Shown here: positions 27,445-35,426 of the stretch, piece by piece
How positions within the stretch are numbered: the stretch's first letter is position 1
How the letters are laid out: each line of letters starts with the position of its first letter
NCBI GenBank assembly: GCA_030817875.1
Contig: JAUSZU010000001.1
Location: forward strand, 4,588,001-4,652,000
Direction of reading: 5' to 3'
DNA length: 64,000 nt
Source: Flavobacterium sp. W4I14
Lineage (GTDB): Bacteria; Bacteroidota; Bacteroidia; Sphingobacteriales; Sphingobacteriaceae
Made by a program: the position numbers and the translations under genes
Notes under the pieces: model-generated
What the model saw: only the letters and a program-made list of their open reading frames with translations
The model's database searches: none
What the model was told of the DNA's origin: nothing

Positions 27445-27876
27445 TTACCGTTTAAGTGTTTGCCGCTGTGCTTTTAAATTCTGCTTACCCTTCCCCATAA
27501 TCAGATCGCCTACAGTTGCAAATTTTATTCCGACGTAACTCTCAACCAGATATTCTTTACCCTTAAGAAATGGCTGATCGGGATTAAATACGAGTGAATC
27601 GCCTAATATCTTAACCTTGCCAGGCACTTCCAGTTCATCCTGGATACTGTCCAGATCGCCCGGTTTTATTAAAACAGAGACCAAATTAAGTGCATCTGCA
27701 TTAGCCTGATAGGCATTTTTAACCTGTAAGAGACTCGCCTCATCAATATTTTTAATTATTATTGATGAACTATCCCCAGAAAACTTAATTATTGGCCTGT
27801 TGTTTGTATTCGAACATGAAAGTGCAAATATAGCAATAGCAATTACGGCCTGGTATTTAAAAAAGCATTTAAACAT
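27445..27876 (-). CDS. Hypothetical lipoprotein
   Basis: 143 residues beginning with a signal peptide whose lipobox is FALSC (cysteine at 21). The mature part is mixed beta with KFSGDSSSIIIKNIDEASL and a basic C-terminus (KGKQNLKAQRQTLKR). I do not recognise a family. It is divergent from the holin-like gene with 18 bp between starts. Confidence 0.6.
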   Translation of the reverse strand: MFKCFFKYQAVIAIAIFALSCSNTNNRPIIKFSGDSSSIIIKNIDEASLLQVKNAYQANADALNLVSVLIKPGDLDSIQDELEVPGKVKILGDSLVFNPDQPFLKGKEYLVESYVGIKFATVGDLIMGKGKQNLKAQRQTLKR

Positions 27877-27894
27877 TTACAAAAATAAACAATT

Positions 27895-28239
27895 ATGAGA
27901 TTTATTATCGAAATCCTTTTGATGGGATTAGCCTTTTTTATCGGCGCAAGAATAGTACCTGGCGTACATGTTGATAGTTATGCAACATCCATTATTGCTG
28001 CAGTACTGGTTGCGCTTGCGAACTCAACCATTGGGTTCATTTTAAGATTATTAACATTCCCTGTTAATTTTTTAACGCTCGGACTGGTATCATTCATCAT
28101 TACCGTTTTAATGATTTTATTGGTTGATAACATGATGACCTCTTTTAACACTTCAGGTTTTATCGCCGCTGCATTCCTGGCTATAGTTGTAGCTTTAATT
28201 AAAGCAGTGTTTAGTGCTGTAGTTGGGGAAAAAGAATAG
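27895..28239 (+). CDS. Phage-holin-family (holin 4 superfamily IV-like) membrane protein
   Basis: 114 residues with four predicted membrane helices and the signature ALANSTIGFILRLLTFPVNF followed by LGLVSFIITVLMILLVDNMM, as in the Phage_holin_4_2 (YvlD-like) family. Despite the name these are chromosomal membrane proteins of unknown function; nothing phage-like surrounds it. Start ATG at 27895. Confidence 0.85.
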   Translation: MRFIIEILLMGLAFFIGARIVPGVHVDSYATSIIAAVLVALANSTIGFILRLLTFPVNFLTLGLVSFIITVLMILLVDNMMTSFNTSGFIAAAFLAIVVALIKAVFSAVVGEKE

Positions 28240-28306
28240 TCTTGAGTCCAGAGTCGGCAGTCTTGAGTCAATTAGACTAAGGACTACCGACTTCAGACTG
28301 AGGACT
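28238..28306. repeat. Imperfect 32-bp inverted repeat filling a convergent spacer
   Basis: The left arm starts within the holin-like stop codon (28238-28269) and the right arm ends within the acyl-CoA dehydrogenase stop (28275-28306). The arms match at 24 of 32 positions and are built from repeats of AGTC-type words (AGAGTCGGCAGTC / GAAGTCGGTAGTC). It probably acts as a bidirectional terminator. Confidence 0.65.
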
Positions 28307-29444
28307 AACGGATCACTTCTCTCGAAATAACCATTTTCTGAATCTCAGATGTACCTTCGTAAATCTGGGTAATTTTAGCATCGCGCATTAAACGTTCTAC
28401 GTGGTATTCTTTTACGAAACCATAACCACCGTGCACCTGTACCGCTTCAATGGTTACATCCATCGCCACTTTCGAAGCAAACAGTTTGGCCATAGAACCG
28501 GCCTGTGTGTAAGGTAAACCCTGATCCTTTAACCAGGCAGCTTTATAAACCAATAACCTGGCGGCTTCGATCTGTGTAGCCATATCGGCCAGTTTAAAAG
28601 CAATGGCCTGATGCTCAGAAATTGGTTTGCCGAATGATTTACGCTCTTTAGCATACTGCGTGGCCAACTCGAAAGCACCCTGTGCAATACCTAAAGCCTG
28701 GGCCGCAATACCGATCCTTCCGCCTTCTAATGTTTTCATGGCGAATTTAAAACCGAAGCCATCTTCGCCAATTCTATTTTCTTTTGGCACCTTCACATCG
28801 TTAAACATTAAAGAATGTGTATCAGATCCGCGGATGCCGAGTTTATTTTCTTTTGGTCCAACGGTAAAACCTTCTATCCCTTTCTCTACAATAAAAGCAT
28901 TGATACCTTTATGCCTTAATTCTGGATGGGTTTGTGCAATAACCAGATAAGTTGATGCAGTACCGCCGTTGGTGATCCAGTTTTTTGTACCATTCAGCAA
29001 ATAATAATCGCCTTTATCCTCAGCGGTTGTACGTTGCGAGGTGGCATCAGATCCGGCTTCGGGTTCTGACAAACAAAAAGCGCCTATTTTTTCTCCTGCT
29101 GCCAACGGCTTTAAATATTTTTCTTTTTGGGCTTCACTGCCATAGGCCTCTAATCCGTAACAAACCAAAGAGTTGTTTACTGAAACCACAACTGATGCAG
29201 AAGCATCGATTTTAGAAAGCTCTTCCATTACCAAAACGTAAGAAATGGCATCGAGTCCGCTTCCATTATATTTTTCGCTCACCATCATCCCCAAAAAACC
29301 AAGTTCTCCAAGTTTTTTCACCTGCTCGGCCGGAAATTTCTGATGTTCGTCTCGTTCGATTACGCCAGGCTTTAATTCTTGCTGCGCGAAATCGCGGGCT
29401 GCCTGCCGGATCATTAATTGCTCTTCACTTAATTCAAAATGCAT
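28305..29444 (-). CDS. Short/branched-chain acyl-CoA dehydrogenase
   Basis: 379 residues, the standard length of a four-domain FAD acyl-CoA dehydrogenase. Visible are IGAFCLSEPEAGSDA and NWITNGGTA (FAD/substrate contacts), GGRIGIAAQALGIAQGAFEL, and a C-terminal MRDAKITQIYEGTSEIQKMV carrying the glutamate expected for the catalytic base in butyryl/short-chain type enzymes. It catalyses the first step of beta-oxidation, passing electrons to ETF. Single gene; a perfect palindrome overlaps its promoter. Confidence 0.94.
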   Translation of the reverse strand: MHFELSEEQLMIRQAARDFAQQELKPGVIERDEHQKFPAEQVKKLGELGFLGMMVSEKYNGSGLDAISYVLVMEELSKIDASASVVVSVNNSLVCYGLEAYGSEAQKEKYLKPLAAGEKIGAFCLSEPEAGSDATSQRTTAEDKGDYYLLNGTKNWITNGGTASTYLVIAQTHPELRHKGINAFIVEKGIEGFTVGPKENKLGIRGSDTHSLMFNDVKVPKENRIGEDGFGFKFAMKTLEGGRIGIAAQALGIAQGAFELATQYAKERKSFGKPISEHQAIAFKLADMATQIEAARLLVYKAAWLKDQGLPYTQAGSMAKLFASKVAMDVTIEAVQVHGGYGFVKEYHVERLMRDAKITQIYEGTSEIQKMVISREVIR

Positions 29445-29472
29445 AACATTTATGTATAAAAGGTTAGTAAAT

Positions 29473-29519
29473 CAAATGTAGCATTAATGATCGAAATTAC
29501 TATGGTTGCATAGTAATTT
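29473..29519 (-). promoter_or_regulatory. Promoter and operator-like palindrome of the acyl-CoA dehydrogenase gene
   Basis: Minus-strand TACATTTG (29473-29480) is a -7 match 28 bp before the ATG. Just upstream, AAATTACTATG and CATAGTAATTT (29494-29519) form perfect 11-bp arms around GTTG. The palindrome occupies the place of the -33 element, so a bound dimeric regulator would block or direct polymerase. Confidence 0.6.
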
Positions 29520-29569
29520 ATTTTTAATTTCACCTCATGCTGCGACGGCGTATTTGGTTCTGCTCCTAT

Positions 29570-29814
29570 TGGGATCATAGCGAATGGCGGGATAGCAGCC
29601 CAAAGCACACTGGCTTCCATTTTTCCAAAAAAACGTTCTTTTTAGGCTTTTGGATTGGAAACGAGCGGTTCCGGGCATTTGGCAGCCATGGCCCCGCTTT
29701 ACGCTTTACTTCGCTGTGCTCCGTGTTCGCTTTAATCGGGTTTACGAACAACGTGTAGCGCCAGGAGAACAAAACGCTAATTTTAAACCCAACAGCAGCG
29801 TCGGCTCCCGATTT
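29570..29814 (+). repeat. Dispersed intergenic repeat, copy A
   Basis: About 245 bp closely resembling 57828-58063. Shared blocks include AATGGCGGGA, TTCTTTTTAG, CTTGGCAGCC-like text, TTCGCTTTAATCGGGTTTA and CAGCAGCG(T/A)CGGCTCCCG. It has inverted parts (TTTCCAAAA / TTGGAAA; AATCGGG / CCCGATT) and no convincing protein. The remainder of the 638-bp gap (29445-30082) holds the promoter/palindrome and a hairpin at 30001-30045. Confidence 0.75.
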
Positions 29815-30000
29815 AAACACCGGTTTACGTTATATCTTGATGTGCTTGCGTGTTTTCTCAGATTTTCTGTAGTTGCAAAAAAAATATTTAGTTTTTTTTA
29901 AAAGCAATAGCGGTAATACTTCGGTTACGATAAAGATACTTATACTATTAAGCCGGATTTATTTGCTTGTGCAATCTGCGTTAACGATGGAAACGGCATC

Positions 30001-30045
30001 CTTTTTGGCTAGTATATTGATTATAGTCGAAGGACAGCCAAAAAG
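30001..30045 (-). terminator. Hairpin downstream of the flippase-like gene
   Basis: CTTTTTGGCT (30001-30010) and AGCCAAAAAG (30036-30045) are a perfect 10-bp inverted repeat around 25 bp, 38 bp past the stop of the minus-strand gene at 30083. There is no strong T-run outside the stem, so termination is plausible rather than certain. Confidence 0.45.
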
Positions 30046-30082
30046 ATACAGCGGACAGCGTGTTAAAACGCCCACAAAAAAA

Positions 30083-31063
30083 TTATTTAACCGCTCTTTT
30101 AGTCAAGACGAAACCCAGACTTAAACTTCCTAAAATAAGAATTAGTAAAACCTGCGAGGAATGAATAATGGTTGAGTAGGCCAAGCCATCTTTAAAAGAA
30201 ACGGAATACAATACCAGTGACTGGGCAACCATCCAGTGAAAAACACCAATCCCGCCCTGAACAGGTGCTGCCATGGCAAAACCAGAAAAAACAATTGCGG
30301 TAAATGCAGCATTAAAATGTAATCCCGAAGTAGCCTGAATAGAAGAAAAAGCGAAATACATGGAAAGTAAGTAGAAAAGCCAAATACCTAAGGTATAGGT
30401 TAAGAACAAACCTTTTTCTTTTAACTTGCTATACGAGCCAAATCCTTGACGCAGACTTACAAAAATGCGTAAAAATTTTTTACTGAATTTTTGACGGAGA
30501 AAATATATTGCAACAGCAATGAGCAGCAGGATGATGATACCCAAACCAACCAACCACAAATAGTTAATTGTATTTATTTTTTTTACAAGATTGAGATAGA
30601 TGGTTTGATAAAGAAACCCGGCTACAATATCATATTGAAAAATCAGCATCGCCAAACTGGTAAGAAAAAGCATCAGCACATCAAATAGCCGTTCAGTAAT
30701 TACGGTACCTATAGAAGCAAACATGGGCACCTTTTCGGCTTTGTGGATCACTGAGCAACGGCCAATCTCTCCGAAGCGTGGCAAAGCAAGGTTAGCCAAA
30801 TAGCCGATCATTACAGCGTGGTAAGCATTCCAGAAACTTATTTTGTAATGGATAGACTGATACAACATTTGCCAGCGCAAAGCACGTAACACATGGCCAA
30901 TCCATACGGCAAATGCAGAAGTAATTACCCAAAAATAGTTGGCGGTTTTAATTTCCTGCCAGATCTTTCCTAAATCCTGACCTCTAAAAGCTAAATATAA
31001 AACCCCTATCCCGATTAAAAACAGGATGATATATTTTAGCGCTGTTTTGAGGTCGAATATCAC
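30083..31063 (-). CDS. Lysylphosphatidylglycerol synthase TM-region family protein (UPF0104)
   Basis: 326 residues, eight to nine predicted membrane helices, from GTG at 31063. HVLRALRWQMLYQS, YLANLALPRFGEIGRCSVI and VQGGIGVFHWMVAQSLVLY match the flippase-like LPG_synthase_TM family. There is no C-terminal lysyl-transferase domain, so it is a lone membrane part, perhaps a lipid flippase. Four bases downstream of panD, so part of the panC-panD transcript although no link with pantothenate is known. Confidence 0.85.
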   Translation of the reverse strand: MIFDLKTALKYIILFLIGIGVLYLAFRGQDLGKIWQEIKTANYFWVITSAFAVWIGHVLRALRWQMLYQSIHYKISFWNAYHAVMIGYLANLALPRFGEIGRCSVIHKAEKVPMFASIGTVITERLFDVLMLFLTSLAMLIFQYDIVAGFLYQTIYLNLVKKINTINYLWLVGLGIIILLLIAVAIYFLRQKFSKKFLRIFVSLRQGFGSYSKLKEKGLFLTYTLGIWLFYLLSMYFAFSSIQATSGLHFNAAFTAIVFSGFAMAAPVQGGIGVFHWMVAQSLVLYSVSFKDGLAYSTIIHSSQVLLILILGSLSLGFVLTKRAVK

Positions 31064-31067
31064 AAGG

Positions 31068-31418
31068 TTATTTTAGCAAGTGGTTATTATCGTCAGGAAA
31101 AACCAATATTGGATTGTATTTTTTGGCTTCTTCTATTGGTAATGAGCCGTAAGACATAATGATGAGAATGTCGCCAAGCTGAGCTAAACGGGCTGTTGCA
31201 CCATTTAAACAGATGGTTCCGGTACCGCGTTCGCCTTTAATTACATAAGTTTCGAAACGTGCACCATTATTATTATTTACAATCTGCACCTTTTCATTAG
31301 CGATAATGTTAGCTGCATCCATCAAATCTTCATCTATCGTAATACTGCCTACATAGTTCAATTCGGCTTGTGTTACCCTAACACGGTGTATTTTCGATTT
31401 TAATATTGTGATAACCAT
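31068..31418 (-). CDS. panD: Aspartate 1-decarboxylase precursor
   Basis: 116 residues, standard PanD length. The self-cleavage site GS in LNYVGSITID generates the pyruvoyl cofactor at serine 25; GERGTGTICLNGATARLAQL and GDILIIMSYG are conserved. It makes beta-alanine for pantothenate. It is 94 bp downstream of panC, the partner that consumes beta-alanine. Confidence 0.96.
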   Translation of the reverse strand: MVITILKSKIHRVRVTQAELNYVGSITIDEDLMDAANIIANEKVQIVNNNNGARFETYVIKGERGTGTICLNGATARLAQLGDILIIMSYGSLPIEEAKKYNPILVFPDDNNHLLK

Positions 31419-31512
31419 TCAGCAAAGTTAGTAATCAGTTTGGAGTTTTCAGTCATCAGTTTGGAGTTTCGCAAATCGGTAAATTCTGATTCTTGATACG
31501 CACATCCTGACT

Positions 31513-32367
31513 TTACTTAATAATCATATTATCGATCAGCCTGGTAGATCCTACTTTTGCAGCCACCAGGGCAACTAAGTTATTTTCATCCTTTGATTTG
31601 GCTGGTTCCAGTGTATCGCCATTGGCAATGGTAAAATAATCCAGTTCTACACCATCTATATTCCGGTAGAATGATTTGGCCTTATCCACCAATTCTGTTA
31701 GTGAATATTCTTTAAAATGATCGATAACGAACTGCAGCGATTTACTTAGCACTAATGAATGCATTCGGTCATCGGAAGATAAATGGATGTTCCGACTGCT
31801 CATGGCTAAACCGTCGGCTTCGCGGATAATCGGACAGGTAATAATGGTAATCGGCAGCTTGAAATAAGCCAGCATATTCTTGATCATTAATACCTGCTGG
31901 AAATCTTTTTGTCCGAACATGGCTACATCTGGCTCAACGGCATCAAACAATTTTTTTACAATCTGCGTTACACCTTGATAGTGGCCTTTTCTAAATTCGC
32001 CTTCCAACAGAAATTCGGCATTACCCAAATCAATTTGCCAAACCTCGTCGGCCCCGGTAGGATACATTTCATCTACGTTAGGCATAAATACGCCGTTACA
32101 ACCAGCATCTGCCAGCATAGCTAAATCGTGTGCTATAGGGCGAGGGTATTTCTCTAAATCTTTAGGATCTGTAAACTGCGTTGGATTTACAAATATGCTA
32201 CAGATAATGATATCGGCATTCTGCTGCGCCAGTTTTATCAACGATATGTGGCCATTGTGCAAGGCACCCATGGTAGGCACAAGCGCTATTTTTTTACCTG
32301 ATGCTTTTAAGGGTTTTAAAAAAGCCTTAAGCGCTGCTTTGGTTTTAAATATTTCCAATTTGGACAA
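31513..32367 (-). CDS. panC: Pantothenate synthetase (pantoate-beta-alanine ligase)
   Basis: 284 residues. The HIGH-type motif is VPTMGALHNGHISLIKLA, followed by VNPTQFTDPKDLEKYPRP, GQKDFQQVLMIKNM and SSRNIHLS. These are the ATP and pantoate binding segments. It joins pantoate and beta-alanine with ATP. The frame begins at TTG 32367; a second TTG three codons later would give the more usual MEIFKT start. Divergent from the glycogen-synthase-like gene. Confidence 0.95.
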   Translation of the reverse strand: MSKLEIFKTKAALKAFLKPLKASGKKIALVPTMGALHNGHISLIKLAQQNADIIICSIFVNPTQFTDPKDLEKYPRPIAHDLAMLADAGCNGVFMPNVDEMYPTGADEVWQIDLGNAEFLLEGEFRKGHYQGVTQIVKKLFDAVEPDVAMFGQKDFQQVLMIKNMLAYFKLPITIITCPIIREADGLAMSSRNIHLSSDDRMHSLVLSKSLQFVIDHFKEYSLTELVDKAKSFYRNIDGVELDYFTIANGDTLEPAKSKDENNLVALVAAKVGSTRLIDNMIIK

Positions 32368-32429
32368 ACTAAATTAAAGCCGTAAAGGTGTAAATTAATC
32401 TAAACGAAACCAAACAAATGCTTGCTATA

Positions 32430-32460
32430 TTGATAAATAGTATTATTATGCTTACCTTTG
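32430..32460 (+). promoter_or_regulatory. Promoter of the glycogen-synthase-like gene
   Basis: TTG (32430-32432), 20-bp spacer, TACCTTTG (32453-32460), about 41 bp before the ATG; a good Bacteroidota-type promoter. Confidence 0.7.
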
Positions 32461-32501
32461 CAGCTCATTATCTTTTATTTAACTTAATATTTTCTTAGAA
32501 T

Positions 32502-33332
32502 ATGGAGATGGCAAAAACGAAGCTGCTGATTGTTACACACGAGATGTCGCCTTTCCTCGAGCTTACTAAAATTTCTGAAATCACGCGCCAATTACCACAA
32601 GCAATGCAAGAAAAAGGATTCGAAATCCGTATCTTAATGCCTAAATTTGGTAACATCAACGAAAGAAGAAATCGTTTACACGAAGTAATCCGCTTATCAG
32701 GAATGAACATCATTATCGATGACAACGATAACCCTTTAATCATTAAAGTAGCCTCCATCCCAGCTGCACGCATGCAGGTTTATTTCTTAGACAATGAAGA
32801 ATATTTCCAACGCAAACAAGTATTTAGAGATGCAAGCGGGAAATTTTTCGACGACAATGATGAACGCACAATTTTCTTTTGCAAAGGCGCGTTGGAAACG
32901 GTTAAAAAATTAGGCTGGGCGCCAGATATCGTTCACTGTCATGGCTGGATGAGTGCATTAGTTCCTGCTTATATCAAAACAACTTATAAAAACGATCCTA
33001 CTTTTAAAAATTCTAAAGTAGTATATTCTGTTTATGAGGACGGCTTTACAGAGAAATTAAATGCTAGTTTTTCTAAGAAGGCAGTCATGGCAAATATGAC
33101 TGAGGATGACACTAAAGCATTCTTACCATCTGATTGCGACAGCATGCATATTGGTGCGATAACACATTCTGATGCAGTAGTTTTAGCAGATGAAAACCTA
33201 AATAAAGATGTGTTAAAATTTGTTAAAGATTCCAATAAGCCAACATTAGCTTTTAACTTAACCGAGAATTTCGAAAACTTCTATACTTTTTATGAAGAAA
33301 TTTCGAATGACGAACTGGTTTCACTTGCTTAA
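32502..33332 (+). CDS. Glycogen/starch-synthase N-domain protein, catalytic half absent
   Basis: 276 residues similar to the N-terminal Rossmann domain of GT5 glycogen synthases (LLIVTHEMSPFLELTKISEI, GFEIRILMPKFGNINERR, PDIVHCHGWMSALVPAYI). The ADP-glucose motif KTGGLGD of true enzymes is replaced by ELTKISE, and the C-terminal GT-B domain is missing without sign of truncation. It is unlikely to make glycogen. The next gene, the DUF4270 lipoprotein, follows after 22 bp. The start could be ATG 32502 or 32508 (the run reads ATGGAGATGG). Confidence 0.8.
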   Translation: MEMAKTKLLIVTHEMSPFLELTKISEITRQLPQAMQEKGFEIRILMPKFGNINERRNRLHEVIRLSGMNIIIDDNDNPLIIKVASIPAARMQVYFLDNEEYFQRKQVFRDASGKFFDDNDERTIFFCKGALETVKKLGWAPDIVHCHGWMSALVPAYIKTTYKNDPTFKNSKVVYSVYEDGFTEKLNASFSKKAVMANMTEDDTKAFLPSDCDSMHIGAITHSDAVVLADENLNKDVLKFVKDSNKPTLAFNLTENFENFYTFYEEISNDELVSLA

Positions 33333-33354
33333 TTAAGGTATTATTATTTTAAAT

Positions 33355-34791
33355 ATGAAATTTACAAAACAAGACTTATTAACCCTGTTGATAGGTCTTT
33401 TTCTTTTTGCATCGTGCAAAAACCCTGATGGTGTTGGTTTAGATGTAGATCCGAACGCTGCAATTACCGGAACGCTGGTGGTATCTCCTGTTAAATCTCA
33501 ACTTGTACGAGAAGACGCTGCCAACACCGCCGGATTAATCCGTTACCCACTGGGCTATATGATTGACCCTGATTTTGGAAAAACTGAGGCTGCCTTAGCA
33601 TTAACGGTTTATCCGGTAAGTACAAGTTACGATTTCGGTACTGCTCCGGTATTAGACTCAGCAGTTTTGGTATTAAAATTAGATACAACATCTACTTTAA
33701 CCAAATTTTACGGCGATACCATCACTTCTAAATATAGTATTGATGTTTACCAGTTAGCCAATAAGGTTACAACTTATAAAAGCTCGGATGTACAGGCAAT
33801 CAACAACACACTTTTAGGTAACTTTACAGGCAAAATAGCACCAAACACCAAAAGAAAGATATTTGACATCGTAACAGGCAAAGCCGATACTTTAAAAACT
33901 GTACCTGCTCAAATCCGGATTCCTTTAAACAGGGCATTTATACAAAACGCCATATTAAACTTAGGCACCGCAGGAACATCCACAAATGCAAAATTTATAG
34001 ACGCATTTAAAGGCTTATATGCTCAGGTAAATAAAACATCTTCAACAGGGGCTGGAGGTATTGCATTTTTCAATTTCACAGGCACTGATTCATATTTACA
34101 ACTGGTTTGGAAAAAAACCAATTCATCAAGCGGAATAGACACCACTAGCGTTAACTTTCCTATTGGAGCGTTGGTTCAAAATAGCAGTGGTGGCAGTTCA
34201 ATTTCCGGAATAGCCGCAAACATTAAGCACGATTACACAGGCACTGAAGTGCAAAAACAAATTGATGTTGCAGTTCCAACAGATCCAGCCCAACAATATA
34301 GAGTAACTTACTTACAAGGCTTGGCCGGTGTAAAAACCAAATTAACGTTTCCAGAATTGACAGGCTTTACTGGCAAGTACGGAAAGGCAATTATTAATAA
34401 GGCAGAGTTGGTTGTAGAGCTTGGTGGTGCTGCCCCAGCATACCCTTTTAATGCCGCACAGCGACTTTCTTTATACCGTTGGGATATTGCACAACAACCA
34501 GCCGATATACCTGATTACACAACGTTCTCCGGTAGCGCTTCTGGCGGTGCAGCACTTTTTGGCGGTTATTTCGATTCGTTAAAAAAACGTTACATCTTTA
34601 TCGTAACTAATTACGTTCAGAGCTTGATTGATAAAAACGTTGAAGATTATGGCACATTCTTAGCCCCTACGTCTTATACCGACTTCCAGAGAGCATCTAC
34701 TGCTACATCTGCAGAAAGATCGATTATAGGCGCAAGCAGCTCAACTGCCAATAAGATAAAGTTAAATATTTACTATACTAAAATTAATTAA
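33355..34791 (+). CDS. DUF4270 family lipoprotein
   Basis: 478 residues with a lipoprotein signal (LLIGLFLFASC, cysteine at 22) and beta-rich mature part starting KNPDGVGLDVDP, as in DUF4270 proteins found across Bacteroidota. The family is predicted to be surface-exposed; its function is not established. It sits directly downstream of the glycogen-synthase-like gene and is followed by a strong terminator. Confidence 0.88.
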   Translation: MKFTKQDLLTLLIGLFLFASCKNPDGVGLDVDPNAAITGTLVVSPVKSQLVREDAANTAGLIRYPLGYMIDPDFGKTEAALALTVYPVSTSYDFGTAPVLDSAVLVLKLDTTSTLTKFYGDTITSKYSIDVYQLANKVTTYKSSDVQAINNTLLGNFTGKIAPNTKRKIFDIVTGKADTLKTVPAQIRIPLNRAFIQNAILNLGTAGTSTNAKFIDAFKGLYAQVNKTSSTGAGGIAFFNFTGTDSYLQLVWKKTNSSSGIDTTSVNFPIGALVQNSSGGSSISGIAANIKHDYTGTEVQKQIDVAVPTDPAQQYRVTYLQGLAGVKTKLTFPELTGFTGKYGKAIINKAELVVELGGAAPAYPFNAAQRLSLYRWDIAQQPADIPDYTTFSGSASGGAALFGGYFDSLKKRYIFIVTNYVQSLIDKNVEDYGTFLAPTSYTDFQRASTATSAERSIIGASSSTANKIKLNIYYTKIN

Positions 34792-34810
34792 CCATTTTAG
34801 TATATATAAG

Positions 34811-34847
34811 AAACACCTGCCAGCAAAACTGGCAGGTGTTTTTTTTT
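34811..34847 (+). terminator. Intrinsic terminator after the DUF4270 gene
   Basis: AACACCTGCCAG / CTGGCAGGTGTT, a perfect 12-bp stem with a CAAAA loop followed by nine T. Confidence 0.93.
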
Positions 34848-34880
34848 ATCATTATTTTAAGGTTACGAATAAAAGCGCAT

Positions 34881-34915
34881 AAAAAAAGCCACCTCTCATC
34901 AGGTAGCTTTTTTTA
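34881..34915 (-). terminator. Intrinsic terminator after ssb
   Basis: AAAAAAAGC-ACCT / AGGT-GCTTTTTTT stem around CTCATC with one mismatch; seven T follow on the minus strand, 18 bp past the ssb stop. Confidence 0.85.
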
Positions 34916-34932
34916 TATATTTTAACCCACTC

Positions 34933-35370
34933 TTAAAACGGAAGATCTCCATTTTCATCTGATGGACCAATTGTAAATTCATCTTCAATTTTAGCTTCAG
35001 AACTTTGATGCGTTGGTGTAGTTGGACTTTGCTCGAAATCGCTTTTTCTGCCTAACATGGTAAAGTTTTCGGCCACAATTTCTGTTACATATTTTTTAAC
35101 TTTTTCTTTATCTTCAAAGGATCTTGTTCTTAATTTGCCCTCTATATAAACCAATTTGCCCTTCTGAAGGTATTTGGAAGCAACTTCTGCTAAGCCACGC
35201 CATAACACGATATTGTGCCATTCCGTTTGTTCTACTCTTTTTCCGTCTTTGTTATATGTTTCCGAGGTAGCTAATGGAAAACTGGCTACTGTTACGCCAC
35301 CGTCTAAATGTCGCACTTCAGGGTCTTTGCCTAAATGGCCTACTAAAATAACTTTGTTAATCCCAGACAT
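34933..35370 (-). CDS. ssb: Single-stranded DNA-binding protein
   Basis: 145 residues: OB-fold (1-105) with NKVILVGHLGKDPEVRHLDG, EWHNIVLWRGLAEVASKYL and KGKLVYIEGKLRTRSFED, then a short flexible tail ending in the acidic/aromatic tip NGDLPF, the contact site for replication and repair partners. Located 56 bp downstream of mutY on the same strand, an arrangement common in Bacteroidota. Confidence 0.95.
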   Translation of the reverse strand: MSGINKVILVGHLGKDPEVRHLDGGVTVASFPLATSETYNKDGKRVEQTEWHNIVLWRGLAEVASKYLQKGKLVYIEGKLRTRSFEDKEKVKKYVTEIVAENFTMLGRKSDFEQSPTTPTHQSSEAKIEDEFTIGPSDENGDLPF

Positions 35371-35426
35371 AAATATTTTTGGTTAGTTGTTTTGTTTTCT
35401 AAGTGCACGCCGAATAAGATGGTTAG

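Noticed and set aside
27895..28239. A 'phage holin' gene taken as a prophage sign
   Set aside because: The family is chromosomal and widespread in Bacteroidota; no other phage gene is within the window.
29537..29901. Several 70-80 codon frames in the 29.5-29.9 kb gap
   Set aside because: They overlap in both strands over the non-coding repeat, show no family features, and the matching repeat at 57.8 kb does not keep any of these frames.
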